Part shown: piece after piece, positions 8,697-15,526 of the stretch | Layout: every line of letters starts with the position of its first letter | Numbering within the stretch: the first letter of the stretch is position 1 | IMG/VR virus record: IMGVR_UViG_3300027974_000082 | Span: 1 to 35,348 of that record | Length of the DNA: 35,348 nt | Source: a virus | Reading direction: 5' to 3' (one strand) | Translations under genes and position numbers: made by a program | Notes under the pieces: model-generated | The model's database searches: none | Seen by the model: only the letters and a program-made list of their open reading frames with translations | Told to the model about the DNA's origin: nothing

Positions 8697-9180
8697 GATA
8701 TTTATTGTTTATTTAATATGCTTATTTTTAACAATAGTATTAGGATGTAATCCAATAAAGAAAGCTGAAAAGACAGTTTTAAACAATAGAGAAAGCAGCG
8801 AAAGGGTATTCAGGGAATTAGAAAAAACAAGACCCTGTGCTAATGATACAACAGTTATTAGCATTTCGGACACACTTTATAAAACAGATACGGCAATAGA
8901 CTATAAAGTAGATACAATAAACAATGTTGTAACATTGACAGAGAAGGGAAAAATAATTTATAAGACTAAGACAATAATAGAAACTAAAACTGCGTTTATA
9001 GTAGATAATCGTAGATTGGCAATAATGGCTGATTCGGTGCGTTTCTACAAGGTTTCTTTGCAGGATAGTATAAACACTAGCAAAAAATGGAGAAGCCGGT
9101 TTTGGTGGCTTATATTGGGTTTAGTTTCATACATAGGAATTAGAAGATTATTTTTAACATACATTAATAAAATAATATGA
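8680..9180 (+). CDS. Unimolecular spanin-like lipoprotein
   Basis: A 166-residue protein with a Lys-containing N-terminus, a hydrophobic signal (about 7-21) and a lipobox VLGC with Cys23 as the lipidation site. A periplasmic segment of about 115 residues follows, then a C-terminal membrane helix near 141-158 (WWLILGLVSYIGI). An outer-membrane lipoprotein end joined to an inner-membrane anchor is the plan of u-spanins, which fuse the two membranes in the last step of lysis of Gram-negative hosts. Its place between holin candidates and the endolysin supports this. Its stop overlaps the peptidase start (ATGA). Confidence 0.7.
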   Translation: MGNKTKIFIVYLICLFLTIVLGCNPIKKAEKTVLNNRESSERVFRELEKTRPCANDTTVISISDTLYKTDTAIDYKVDTINNVVTLTEKGKIIYKTKTIIETKTAFIVDNRRLAIMADSVRFYKVSLQDSINTSKKWRSRFWWLILGLVSYIGIRRLFLTYINKII

Positions 9181-9683
9181 AAGACCAAATCACATTAGAT
9201 AGGATTAATTTATTACATCCTAAGTTAAAAGAAGATGCTTTAAAAATATATGATGAAATAGTAGCTGCACTTAATGGTTCGGCTATTTGTCGTTTTGCAT
9301 ATACCCTAAGAACATTTGCTGAACAGGATGCATTATATGCACAGGGCAGAACAAAAGCCGGTGCTAAGGTTACAAACGCACGAGGCGGTCAATCATATCA
9401 CAATTACGGATTAGCAATTGATATTGTGTTATTAGTAGACAAAGATAAAAACGGCACATATGAGACTGCAAGTTGGGATATTAAAACAGACTTTGATGGT
9501 GATGGCAAAGCTGATTGGATGGAGATTGTAGCAATATTTAAAAGATACGGATTTGAATGGGGAGGGGATTGGAAATTTGTAGATAGCCCACACTTTCAAA
9601 AAACATTCGGCAAATCAGTTAACGAATTATTATCCTTACATACAAATAACAAAGTCGATAAAAACGGCTTTGTACTAATTTAA
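9177..9683 (+). CDS. Endolysin, M15-family peptidase (L-Ala-D-Glu type)
   Basis: A 168-residue protein with the zinc-binding signature of peptidase family M15: SYHNYGLAIDI gives His75 and Asp82, and DSPHFQ gives His139. It also has the segment GRTKAGAKVTNA typical of the T5/VanY-like branch. It should cut the peptide stems of peptidoglycan to release progeny. There is no signal peptide, so it depends on the holin. A short DKDKNGTYE...DFDGDGKAD segment is rich in Asp and may bind calcium. Confidence 0.9.
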   Translation: MKDQITLDRINLLHPKLKEDALKIYDEIVAALNGSAICRFAYTLRTFAEQDALYAQGRTKAGAKVTNARGGQSYHNYGLAIDIVLLVDKDKNGTYETASWDIKTDFDGDGKADWMEIVAIFKRYGFEWGGDWKFVDSPHFQKTFGKSVNELLSLHTNNKVDKNGFVLI

Positions 9684-9687
9684 ATTT

Positions 9688-10422
9688 ATGCTTAAAACCA
9701 AACGTAGAAGGCTTTACTTTGATTGTGAAGTGTCAGCGAACGTGGGTTTATTTTGGCAGTCGGGTTACAAACTACAAATAGGAACGGAGAACATTATCAA
9801 AGAACGTGCTATTATTTGTATCTGCTATAAATGGGAAGATGACAAAGATGTATATTATCTGCAATGGGATAGCAAACAAGATGATAAAAAGCTATTGCAA
9901 GAATTTATTAAGGTTGCAAATGAGGCTGATGAATTAGTAGGTCACAACGGAGACAAGTTTGATTTAGCGTGGATAAGGACAAGGTGTTTGTTTCATAGGA
10001 TTGATATGTTTCCAACATACAATACAATAGATACTTTAAAAATAGCTAGGTCTAAATTTAGATTTAATTCTAACAGGCTTGATTACATTGGTAAATTCTT
10101 AGGCTTAGGTCAAAAGAATCATACTAACTTTGATTTATGGAAAGACATAATGCTAAAGAATTGTAAAAAAGCAATGAACACAATGATTGATTATTGCATT
10201 CAGGATGTGGTTTTATTAGAAGCAGTTCATAAAGAATTAAACAATCATATACCGGCTAAGACCCATTATGGAGTTATCTTTGGAGCAGACAGAGGCAGTT
10301 GCCCTGAATGTGGGAGTGATGATTTAGTAAGAAAAGACAGAAGAATTTTAGCAAGTGGAGTTATTAAATTAGTTTTGCATTGCAATACCTGTGGGAAATA
10401 TCACAATAAAACAGACAAATAA
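9688..10422 (+). CDS. Stand-alone DEDD 3'-5' exonuclease with zinc ribbon
   Basis: A 244-residue RNase H-fold nuclease. The exonuclease motifs are visible: FDCEV with Asp12 and Glu14 (Exo I), GHNGDKFD with Asp92 (Exo II) and YCIQD with Tyr169 and Asp173 (Exo III). This resembles the proofreading domain of family B DNA polymerases without the polymerase. The C-terminus carries a zinc ribbon (CPECGSDD, then HCNTCGKYH). It probably trims DNA ends or removes mismatches during replication, recombination or host DNA breakdown. No DNA polymerase gene is seen, so it may act with the host enzyme. Confidence 0.8.
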   Translation: MLKTKRRRLYFDCEVSANVGLFWQSGYKLQIGTENIIKERAIICICYKWEDDKDVYYLQWDSKQDDKKLLQEFIKVANEADELVGHNGDKFDLAWIRTRCLFHRIDMFPTYNTIDTLKIARSKFRFNSNRLDYIGKFLGLGQKNHTNFDLWKDIMLKNCKKAMNTMIDYCIQDVVLLEAVHKELNNHIPAKTHYGVIFGADRGSCPECGSDDLVRKDRRILASGVIKLVLHCNTCGKYHNKTDK

Positions 10423-10423
10423 T

Positions 10424-10609
10424 ATGCGTTACCCTAAAAACTTTAATAAGATGACAATTGTAGAGCAAGAGATTTGGCTAGTTAAAAAACTATCTGAACT
10501 ATATACTGAGGAGAATAGTATAAAAAAAGCATTGGCAAAGGTAAGGGGTGGCAGCAAATACGAAGTCAAAGAAGTTGACAGACCTGATGAATTATTATTA
10601 AAGTCGTGA
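10424..10609 (+). CDS. Small hypothetical protein
   Basis: A 61-residue protein starting MRYPKNFNKM. I chose ATG 10424 over an upstream ATG at 10391, because the latter overlaps the exonuclease end by 32 bases and adds only 11 unconvincing residues. It is mainly helical and charged, with the segment MTIVEQEIWLVKKLSELYTE. It overlaps the next GTG start by four bases. Function is unknown; it resembles small helical accessory proteins. Confidence 0.55.
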   Translation: MRYPKNFNKMTIVEQEIWLVKKLSELYTEENSIKKALAKVRGGSKYEVKEVDRPDELLLKS

Positions 10610-10881
10610 AGAAAATAAAAGTCATATATAGAAAGTTAGGCAGACAAAAGGTCTATGGCTTTGCTCATTGTGGTTTTAACCAAATTGAAATAGACAGTCG
10701 TGTAAAATCCAAAAAGCATTTGGAGTTAATCATACACGAATCTATGCATATTCTTTTTCCTGAGGCTGAGGAAGAAGAAGTAGAATCTAAAGCCATTATC
10801 CTTTGCAATACAATATGGGGGGAGCACTACAGGAGGGTAGACAATTCTAGGTCTTTGCCCTTACAGGATGGCAGTAAGTAG
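10606..10881 (+). CDS. HExxH zinc-metallopeptidase-like miniprotein
   Basis: A 91-residue protein starting at GTG, coupled to the gene before it. The motif HESMH (about residues 45-49) matches the HExxH zinc-binding signature of metallopeptidases. It is followed by an acidic run (EAEEEEVE) whose Glu could supply the third ligand. An N-terminal beta hairpin precedes it, as in minimal gluzincin-like folds of phage proteins. It is the last gene before the replication promoter. Proteolysis of a host target is possible but not shown. Confidence 0.6.
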   Translation: MKKIKVIYRKLGRQKVYGFAHCGFNQIEIDSRVKSKKHLELIIHESMHILFPEAEEEEVESKAIILCNTIWGEHYRRVDNSRSLPLQDGSK

Positions 10882-10884
10882 CCG

Positions 10885-10913
10885 CTTATCCTTACATTTT
10901 ACCGTTCATCACA
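10885..10913 (+). promoter_or_regulatory. Shared upstream regulatory module, site 1
   Basis: CTTATCCTTA (10885-10894) is followed 13 bp on by TTTACCGTTCATCACA (10898-10913) and an A/T block. The TTTACCG box starts exactly 40 bp before the -33 TTTG. The same order and spacing occurs on the minus strand at 33065-33093, and the box recurs at 21902 and 21922. It is probably an activator or initiator binding site. Confidence 0.75.
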
Positions 10914-10937
10914 TTTTTTAAAAATAAGTGCATAGTA

Positions 10938-10969
10938 TTTGAATATTATGTACATAAGGTGTATATTTG
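10938..10969 (+). promoter_or_regulatory. Strong Bacteroidota promoter of the replication block
   Basis: TTTG (10938-10941), a 20-base spacer and TATATTTG (10962-10969) match the Bacteroidota consensus exactly. A small palindrome TTGAT-A-ATCAA at 10981-10991 lies at or just after the expected start site and may be a repressor site. The first start codon is ATG 11003. Confidence 0.8.
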
Positions 10970-11002
10970 CTTGTCATTAATTGATAATCAAAACAAAAAA
11001 CT

Positions 11003-11146
11003 ATGCAAGAAAACACCAAAATTGATTTACTAATTTACGCTATTAAAAGCCAATTATTAGTAGTAAACGATTCAGAACTAATTGTTTACAAAACCTTAAA
11101 ATCTATATTAGATTTAGCCGAGGCAATTAAAAATCAAAAACTTTAA
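11003..11146 (+). CDS. Small hypothetical protein, first early gene
   Basis: A 47-residue helical protein (MQENTKIDLLIYAIKSQLLV...) starting at ATG 11003 after the leader ending AAACTATG that recurs before several genes here. It is the first gene of the early transcript and ends three bases before the next start. No domain is recognised. First-position small early proteins often target host functions, but that is only a general pattern. Confidence 0.6.
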   Translation: MQENTKIDLLIYAIKSQLLVVNDSELIVYKTLKSILDLAEAIKNQKL

Positions 11147-11149
11147 ACT

Positions 11150-11371
11150 ATGAGTAAAATCTACGAAAACTACAAAACAGTTGCACAATCAGGATTAGGG
11201 ATAGGAAACTTTTATAACATTACTATAACTGATTTTGATATAAAATTTCAGGGTCATAATAGTATTGAAATAGTAAAACTATGCCAAGCTCTTGGATATG
11301 AATTTATATGGGATAATAAAAATAATTTTCTTATATCAGAAAATAAAGAAATATTTATTTGCTTAACTTAA
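11150..11371 (+). CDS. Hypothetical protein
   Basis: A 73-residue protein with alternating short strands and helices, starting MSKIYENYKTVAQSGLGIGN. The leader again ends AAACTATG. No motif is recognised. It is the second gene of the early transcript, 12 bases upstream of the next start. Confidence 0.55.
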   Translation: MSKIYENYKTVAQSGLGIGNFYNITITDFDIKFQGHNSIEIVKLCQALGYEFIWDNKNNFLISENKEIFICLT

Positions 11372-11383
11372 AAAACATAAACT

Positions 11384-11803
11384 ATGAACACACTAGCAAT
11401 TTGGGAAGTCGCACCATCTAAAAGCGAAATTGAAATATTAGCACAGAACGTGGCTAATGAATTAAATGATGGCACAATGAAAGCCGAAGATGTAGCTATT
11501 AAAATTTCAGTAATGGAAAACTTTACTAAAACATTAAGAGCAAAAAGTGAAGAACACATTATAGACTTTTTAGACAAATGCCCTAAGGGTAAGTATGATT
11601 ATCTAGGAGCAAGTCTAAGCCTTAAAGATTCACAGACTTACGACTATGCATCTTACTCTCCAAGATGGGCTGAATTACAGGCACAAATAGATGTCTTAAA
11701 AGAAGAACAAAAAGAAATAGAGGAGACCGGCAAAAAGTTTGAACGTGGTCAAATACCTTTAAAATCTTACAAGCAATCATTTACAATAACTTTAAACAAA
11801 TAA
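11384..11803 (+). CDS. Conserved-looking helical protein next to ERF
   Basis: A 139-residue, highly charged and mainly helical protein. A coiled-coil stretch lies near 96-122 (LQAQIDVLKEEQKEIEETGK). The middle segment DYLGASLSLKDSQTYDYASY looks like a beta hairpin. It lies directly upstream of the ERF annealing gene (two-base gap). Proteins in this position in related phages are thought to support recombination. I do not recognise a named family. Confidence 0.6.
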   Translation: MNTLAIWEVAPSKSEIEILAQNVANELNDGTMKAEDVAIKISVMENFTKTLRAKSEEHIIDFLDKCPKGKYDYLGASLSLKDSQTYDYASYSPRWAELQAQIDVLKEEQKEIEETGKKFERGQIPLKSYKQSFTITLNK

Positions 11804-11805
11804 CT

Positions 11806-12348
11806 ATGAACCTAGTAAACATTCAGGCAGAATTAAAAGTGCCAAAAAATCAAATGAACGCATTTGGTAAATATAAATACCGAAGTGCAGAGGACATTAT
11901 CGAAGCAGTAAAACCTATCTTAAATAAATACAAGACTGCATTAGTAGTAAGTGATGAAGTGGTGCAGGTAGGAGATAGGATTTATATAAAGGCTACTGCA
12001 ACCCTGTTAGATAATACTGACAATCATATATCGGTTAATGGTTGGGCTAGGGAAGAAGAAGTAAAAAAGGGAATGGATGCAGCACAGATAACAGGCAGCG
12101 CATCAAGCTACGCAAGGAAGTATGCTTTGAACGGTCTATTTGCTATTGATGACACAAAGGATGCTGATGCAACCAATGACCATAAAGACGAAGTAGGTGA
12201 GGTTAAAAGGATGGAATTAATTACCAAACTAGAAAAGACTACTTGGGATGAAGCTATGAAACAAAAGGTAGCTATTAAGATAAGTGCTATCACTACATCA
12301 GAGCAATATGAAAAGGCATTAAGAACTATTAATCAAAATCAAAACTAA
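11806..12348 (+). CDS. erf: ERF-family single-strand annealing protein
   Basis: A 180-residue protein with the hallmarks of the ERF superfamily: an N-terminal NAFGKYKYRSAEDIIEAVKP segment, a central beta region, and the signature around AAQITGSASSYARKYALNGL (about residues 91-112), ending in the IDDTKDADA acidic loop. These proteins anneal complementary single strands and promote phage recombination, often to circularise or concatenate genomes. Length suits the family core. It is encoded with a nuclease candidate (15757) and a DnaA-like protein (12928). Confidence 0.9.
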   Translation: MNLVNIQAELKVPKNQMNAFGKYKYRSAEDIIEAVKPILNKYKTALVVSDEVVQVGDRIYIKATATLLDNTDNHISVNGWAREEEVKKGMDAAQITGSASSYARKYALNGLFAIDDTKDADATNDHKDEVGEVKRMELITKLEKTTWDEAMKQKVAIKISAITTSEQYEKALRTINQNQN

Positions 12349-12349
12349 T

Positions 12350-12550
12350 ATGGAAAATATTTGGGGAATAAAAGTTAGTAGAATATCTTTACCTAGTGAG
12401 AAACTAAGTTTTAATGATTGGGTAAGAGCATTAAATGTATCTAGCAATTACCGTAGTAATACTAACAATAACGCACATTTTTTAAACAGTCAATATAATT
12501 TTTCTTTAATTAAAAACAAACAAAATGACACAACAAACGCAGGTGCTTAA
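12350..12550 (+). CDS. Small hypothetical protein
   Basis: A 66-residue protein starting one base after the ERF stop. It contains LPSEKLSFNDWVRALNVSSN followed by an Asn-rich, probably disordered tail. Its last 26 bases overlap the next gene. No domain is recognised. Position in the recombination block is the only functional hint. Confidence 0.5.
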   Translation: MENIWGIKVSRISLPSEKLSFNDWVRALNVSSNYRSNTNNNAHFLNSQYNFSLIKNKQNDTTNAGA

Positions 12551-12737
12551 TCACCTTAAAAAAGAACCATTAACACCATTAGTGGCATTAAGAAAGTACG
12601 GAACATTAAGACTAGCAGCATTAGTATTTAACCTAAGAGATGAGGGTTATAATATCAAAACCAATATGGTTAATGTTGGAACTAAAAGCAAACCTAAAAC
12701 GGTTGCACAGTATTCACTTTTAAAAAATAAAAACTAA
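12525..12737 (+). CDS. Small helix-turn-helix protein
   Basis: A 70-residue protein of the compact winged-helix type common in phages: QVLNHLKKEPLTPLVALRKYG is helix one plus turn, RLAALVFNLRDEGYNIKT is the recognition helix and wing. It probably binds DNA, either as a regulator or as a recombination or replication accessory. Its stop overlaps the next ATG (TAATG). It is one candidate for the factor that reads the shared promoter boxes. Confidence 0.65.
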   Translation: MTQQTQVLNHLKKEPLTPLVALRKYGTLRLAALVFNLRDEGYNIKTNMVNVGTKSKPKTVAQYSLLKNKN

Positions 12738-12925
12738 TGAATAGCGAAGTAAAAAAGAAGTATGGTGCTTGGAAAAAGCAGACTGCTAAGGGTGAAGTGA
12801 TTAGCTTTACAATCGAGGATAAAAAGTATTCAATGTGGGTTAACACCTATAAGACACAAGCTAACCATCCTGATTATCAAATCTATGAGGATAATTTTAA
12901 GCCGAAGGAGGACTTACCATTTTAA
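12737..12925 (+). CDS. Small basic hypothetical protein
   Basis: A 62-residue protein (MNSEVKKKYGAWKKQTAKGE...) with a basic N-terminus, a short beta region containing several aromatic residues, and an acidic tail ending EDLPF. A terminal acidic-hydrophobic tip is a feature of single-stranded-DNA-binding proteins, so a small SSB-like role is conceivable. The family is not recognised. Confidence 0.5.
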   Translation: MNSEVKKKYGAWKKQTAKGEVISFTIEDKKYSMWVNTYKTQANHPDYQIYEDNFKPKEDLPF

Positions 12926-12927
12926 TT

Positions 12928-13296
12928 ATGTCACTACAAAAAGAGATATATGAAGCTAATAAAATGCGAAAGTATGGTATTAACAAAGGAATCAAACCAA
13001 CTAATATAGTTGATATGGTTGAAGAAATGTTTAATACTGATATTAAAGTTAGAAACAGAAAACAAACAACTGTATTTGGTAGACAGGCAGCAGCATATTT
13101 ATTACGAGTATATACTAAATTAAGTCTAACAGAAATTGCAAATTATGTAGGAATTACTCATCATACTACAACCTTGTATTCTATTAAAAAATGTCGAGAT
13201 TTGATGGAGACAGAGGTATGGTACAAAGAAAAAATCTTACAAATTAGTACGGAATTAGATGAATATAATTTATATTTGTCTGCAAACAAAAACTAA
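12928..13296 (+). CDS. DnaA domain-IV-like DNA-binding protein
   Basis: A 122-residue protein whose middle and C-terminal part match the DNA-binding domain of bacterial DnaA: RNRKQTTVFGRQAAAYLLRV, then TKLSLTEIANYVG and the signature GITHHTTTLYSIKKC, which corresponds to the DHTTV/DHSTV recognition helix. The AAA+ ATPase part is absent. Such proteins can bind DnaA-box-like sites to mark an origin or interfere with host initiation. CTTATCCTTA boxes, which share seven of nine bases with TTATCCACA, occur upstream of two phage promoters and are plausible targets. Confidence 0.8.
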   Translation: MSLQKEIYEANKMRKYGINKGIKPTNIVDMVEEMFNTDIKVRNRKQTTVFGRQAAAYLLRVYTKLSLTEIANYVGITHHTTTLYSIKKCRDLMETEVWYKEKILQISTELDEYNLYLSANKN

Positions 13297-13372
13297 GTCG
13301 CATTTAGTTTAAGAACAATATTAGGGGGAGGATGAACTGCTTATGCGACAAGCAGGAATTCTGAACCCTATT
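13297..13372 (+). ncRNA. Structured intergenic RNA or leader with competing pairings
   Basis: GTCGCAT (13297-13303) is the exact complement of ATGCGAC (13343-13349). That second segment is also the whole loop of a perfect hairpin CTGCTT / AAGCAG (13337-13342 / 13350-13355). TAGGG (13322-13326) can pair with CCCTA (13366-13370) around that hairpin. The two main pairings compete, as in a switch. A TATATTTG -7 element lies at 13271-13278 without a clear -33. The element ends nine bases before ATG 13381 and is purine-rich around GGGGGAGGA. Confidence 0.5.
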
Positions 13373-13380
13373 TTTATTTT

Positions 13381-14097
13381 ATGAATAACAAATCTTTTTA
13401 TTTTAGTCACGACTACAATGCAGCTTATGATGAAAAAATACTTTATTTAAGGTCAAAGTATGGTATGGAATCATACGGTCTTTATTGGTATTTTATAGAA
13501 CTTTTACATCAAAGTCCTAATTCAAAATTAAAGTGCAAATTTATTGATGGCATATCTTATCAGCTTAACATTGATATAGATAAGATATTACAGTTCTATA
13601 ACATATGCATAGAAACCGAATTATTTGTTACAGATGGTGAATTTTATTGGAGCCAAAGGGTTTTAGAAAATAAGGAAATGCAGGATGAAAAAAGAAAATC
13701 AAAATCACTTGCCGGTAAAAAGGGAATGGAAAAGCGTTGGGGTTCAAGTAGTTATAACACAACTATAACAGAAGATAACACCTGCATAACAAAACATAAC
13801 AAAGAAAAGGAAAGTAAAGTAAAAGAAAGTAAAGTAAATAATAAAGAATTATTAATAACTAACATAGAAGAATATAAAATTTTACTAGGTGATTGTTATG
13901 ATGAATTTTTAGAATATTGGTGTGAGCCGGATAAAAATGGTAAATTGCGTTATGAACTTGAAAAGTTCTTTGATGTAAAACGCAGAGTAAATACTTGGAT
14001 AAAAAATAAACTACGTTATGGAAATACAAAAACATTTAAACCAACTGCCACAAGTCAGGAACGAATGGCATCCCTTAAAGAGTGGGTCAATAGCTGA
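13381..14097 (+). CDS. DUF4373-type replication initiator-like protein
   Basis: A 238-residue protein with the N-terminal fold shared by DUF4373 / Lin1244-like phage proteins: YFSHDYNAAYDEKILYLRSK, then GLYWYFIELLHQSPN and a winged-helix-like region to about residue 100. A basic linker (KKGMEKRWG) and a DnaD-like helical C-terminus follow. These proteins are linked to replication initiation and primosome assembly. Its 3' end overlaps the next gene by 80 bases in the +1 frame, an unusually long overlap. Confidence 0.7.
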   Translation: MNNKSFYFSHDYNAAYDEKILYLRSKYGMESYGLYWYFIELLHQSPNSKLKCKFIDGISYQLNIDIDKILQFYNICIETELFVTDGEFYWSQRVLENKEMQDEKRKSKSLAGKKGMEKRWGSSSYNTTITEDNTCITKHNKEKESKVKESKVNNKELLITNIEEYKILLGDCYDEFLEYWCEPDKNGKLRYELEKFFDVKRRVNTWIKNKLRYGNTKTFKPTATSQERMASLKEWVNS

Positions 14098-14758
14098 TAA
14101 CGAAATAGCTGATGCTTTTAAAGGCAGCAAGTTAAATCTTATTTCACCTGTCACTTTAAAGGAAAATTTAGCTTACATCTTCACTTTGCTAGGATTTACA
14201 AAATATCCGGACAAAGATGAAATGATGATTATTGAGGATTTTATTAGGACTAGCTACCCACTATACACCATTGAAGAATTTAGGATAGCTTTTAAAATGG
14301 CAGTACAGGGGAAGTTAGATTGCAGTACCGAGCACTACGAAAAGTTCAGCCCTAAGTTTATCGGTCAGGTTATGACAGCCTACACAAAAAAGGCAATAGA
14401 AGTTAGGAAAATGATAAAACCTATTTTAAGCCCAATAGAGCCCCCTAAATTATCGGATGAGGACATAGTATCATTTACCCAAAAAGAGTGGCTACAATCG
14501 CCTAAAAATGACTTTAACAGGGTTTTTAATGCTGATAAGGTATTCGCCATATTGCTAAGACAGGGAAAACTTAAATTTGAACCTAGCGAAATGTTGCAAA
14601 TTGTCAGGATGGTTCGTAAGGATAACCTGCTAAAACTAAATAAGTTATACGGACATGATGCTAAAGAATTTAGTAAAAGGATAAAGGATGATAATTTTAT
14701 TGATTCACAATGTAAAAAACTAGCTTTAGTAAAATATTTTGAAAATCTATCAGGTTAA
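14018..14758 (+). CDS. Replication-associated helical protein
   Basis: A 246-residue, mostly helical protein. The first ~25 residues (MEIQKHLNQLPQVRNEWHPL) lie within the overlap with the preceding gene and look less convincing than the rest. No internal ATG is well placed before SGSIADNEIADAF. Either this ATG, a rare start or a +1 frameshift from the upstream gene is used. The body has no Walker motif, so it is not an obvious helicase loader. Position suggests a DnaC/DnaI-like or primosomal role, but this is inference. Confidence 0.6.
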   Translation: MEIQKHLNQLPQVRNEWHPLKSGSIADNEIADAFKGSKLNLISPVTLKENLAYIFTLLGFTKYPDKDEMMIIEDFIRTSYPLYTIEEFRIAFKMAVQGKLDCSTEHYEKFSPKFIGQVMTAYTKKAIEVRKMIKPILSPIEPPKLSDEDIVSFTQKEWLQSPKNDFNRVFNADKVFAILLRQGKLKFEPSEMLQIVRMVRKDNLLKLNKLYGHDAKEFSKRIKDDNFIDSQCKKLALVKYFENLSG

Positions 14759-14915
14759 ATATGAGAAACAGGGGATTCAAAAATATGCATACACTCCTGA
14801 TTTTATAAACTATTATGCATCACATAAAGACGTAAAAACAAAAACAAATTTAATAACAGAGAAAAAAGAATTTTATGAGGAAGTGCAAAAAATGTGGAAT
14901 GACAAAAAAGTATAA
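14739..14915 (+). CDS. Short ORF without an ATG, possible frameshifted tail of the previous gene
   Basis: From TTG 14739 a frame of 58 codons runs to TAA 14915 and reads like real protein (KYAYTPDFINYYASHKDV...KKEFYEEVQKMWNDKK). There is no ATG before its middle, and it lies +1 relative to the gene ending at 14758, so it could extend that protein by frameshift. Otherwise TTG would be the start. It overlaps the zinc-ribbon gene by 41 bases. Confidence 0.4.
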   Translation: MKIYQVKYEKQGIQKYAYTPDFINYYASHKDVKTKTNLITEKKEFYEEVQKMWNDKKV

Positions 14916-15039
14916 TGAATTTAAAATTGAGAAAAACAATTTAACAGGATTTAGTTTAGTTACTTGTGCCGACTGTCATAGACATATTGAAAAAACAAAG
15001 TATAGAAATAAAATTAAAGAAACAATAATAGCATTTTAA
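14875..15039 (+). CDS. Zinc-ribbon miniprotein
   Basis: A 54-residue protein with two CxxC pairs (CKKC at residues 4-7 and CADC at 31-34) framing MTKKYNEFKIEKNNLTGFSL. The pattern CxxCG..K...EF......G....C..C is that of the zinc ribbon at the N-terminus of phage HNH / endonuclease VII-like proteins. The catalytic part is missing here. It probably binds DNA or a protein partner. The C-terminus is basic. Confidence 0.6.
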   Translation: MRKCKKCGMTKKYNEFKIEKNNLTGFSLVTCADCHRHIEKTKYRNKIKETIIAF

Positions 15040-15051
15040 AAACAATCAAAT

Positions 15052-15294
15052 ATGAAAACAGCAATGGAACTAGCATTAGCAAGAATTGAAATGTTATATA
15101 TTGAAAAAGATAGCATTCATTGGGAAATGTTTAAGAATGATTGTATGGAAAAAGAAAAAGAGCAAATAATGAATGCTTATTGTGATGGTGCTAAAGGTGG
15201 AGCAAATGGTACTAAAGGACAACACGAATTTGGATGGGTATCAAGACATACAAGAAAAAAATACTACAACCAAACCTATAACCAAAACAAATAA
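15052..15294 (+). CDS. Hypothetical charged protein
   Basis: An 80-residue protein, helical in the first half (ALARIEMLYIEKDSIHWEMF) and Gly/Lys-rich in the second (AKGGANGTKGQHEFGW). No domain is recognised. It begins a run of three small genes spaced by near-identical leaders. Confidence 0.55.
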   Translation: MKTAMELALARIEMLYIEKDSIHWEMFKNDCMEKEKEQIMNAYCDGAKGGANGTKGQHEFGWVSRHTRKKYYNQTYNQNK

Positions 15295-15301
15295 CCTATG
15301 A
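15278..15301 (+). repeat. Repeated translation-initiation region (second copy 15507-15530)
   Basis: A 24-base sequence, ATAACCAAAACAAATAACCT followed by ATGA, is identical at 15278-15301 and 15507-15530. Each copy places the stop of one small gene and the ATG of the next. It suggests local duplication of a gene boundary, or selection for one efficient A-rich initiation site. Confidence 0.8.
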
Positions 15302-15510
15302 AATTAAGATTAGTAAAAATGACTGATTCAAGAGATTATACAATGTTTTATCAAATACAACGCAAAACATTTTTTTTTGGATGGGTAGCATTAGGAACTA
15401 GAAATAATGGTACTAAATCAACTTTTAACAATTTAGAAGAAGCACAAAATCATTATAAGGCACATTTACAAAAACAATTATATAAAACACAAGTAATTGA
15501 AACACAATAA
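15298..15510 (+). CDS. Small basic hypothetical protein
   Basis: A 70-residue protein with an N-terminal beta meander (MKLRLVKMTDSRDYTMFYQI, then FFFGWVALGTR) and a helical Lys/Gln-rich tail with the element FNNLEEAQNHYKAH. This resembles small phage proteins of about 70 residues with a single sheet and helix. Function is unknown. Confidence 0.55.
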   Translation: MKLRLVKMTDSRDYTMFYQIQRKTFFFGWVALGTRNNGTKSTFNNLEEAQNHYKAHLQKQLYKTQVIETQ

Positions 15511-15526
15511 CCAAAACAAATAACCT

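Noticed and set aside
14761-14808. ATG-started frame of 15 codons after the 246-residue gene
   Set aside because: Very short, and the alternative frame (14739-14915) gives far better protein-like sequence.
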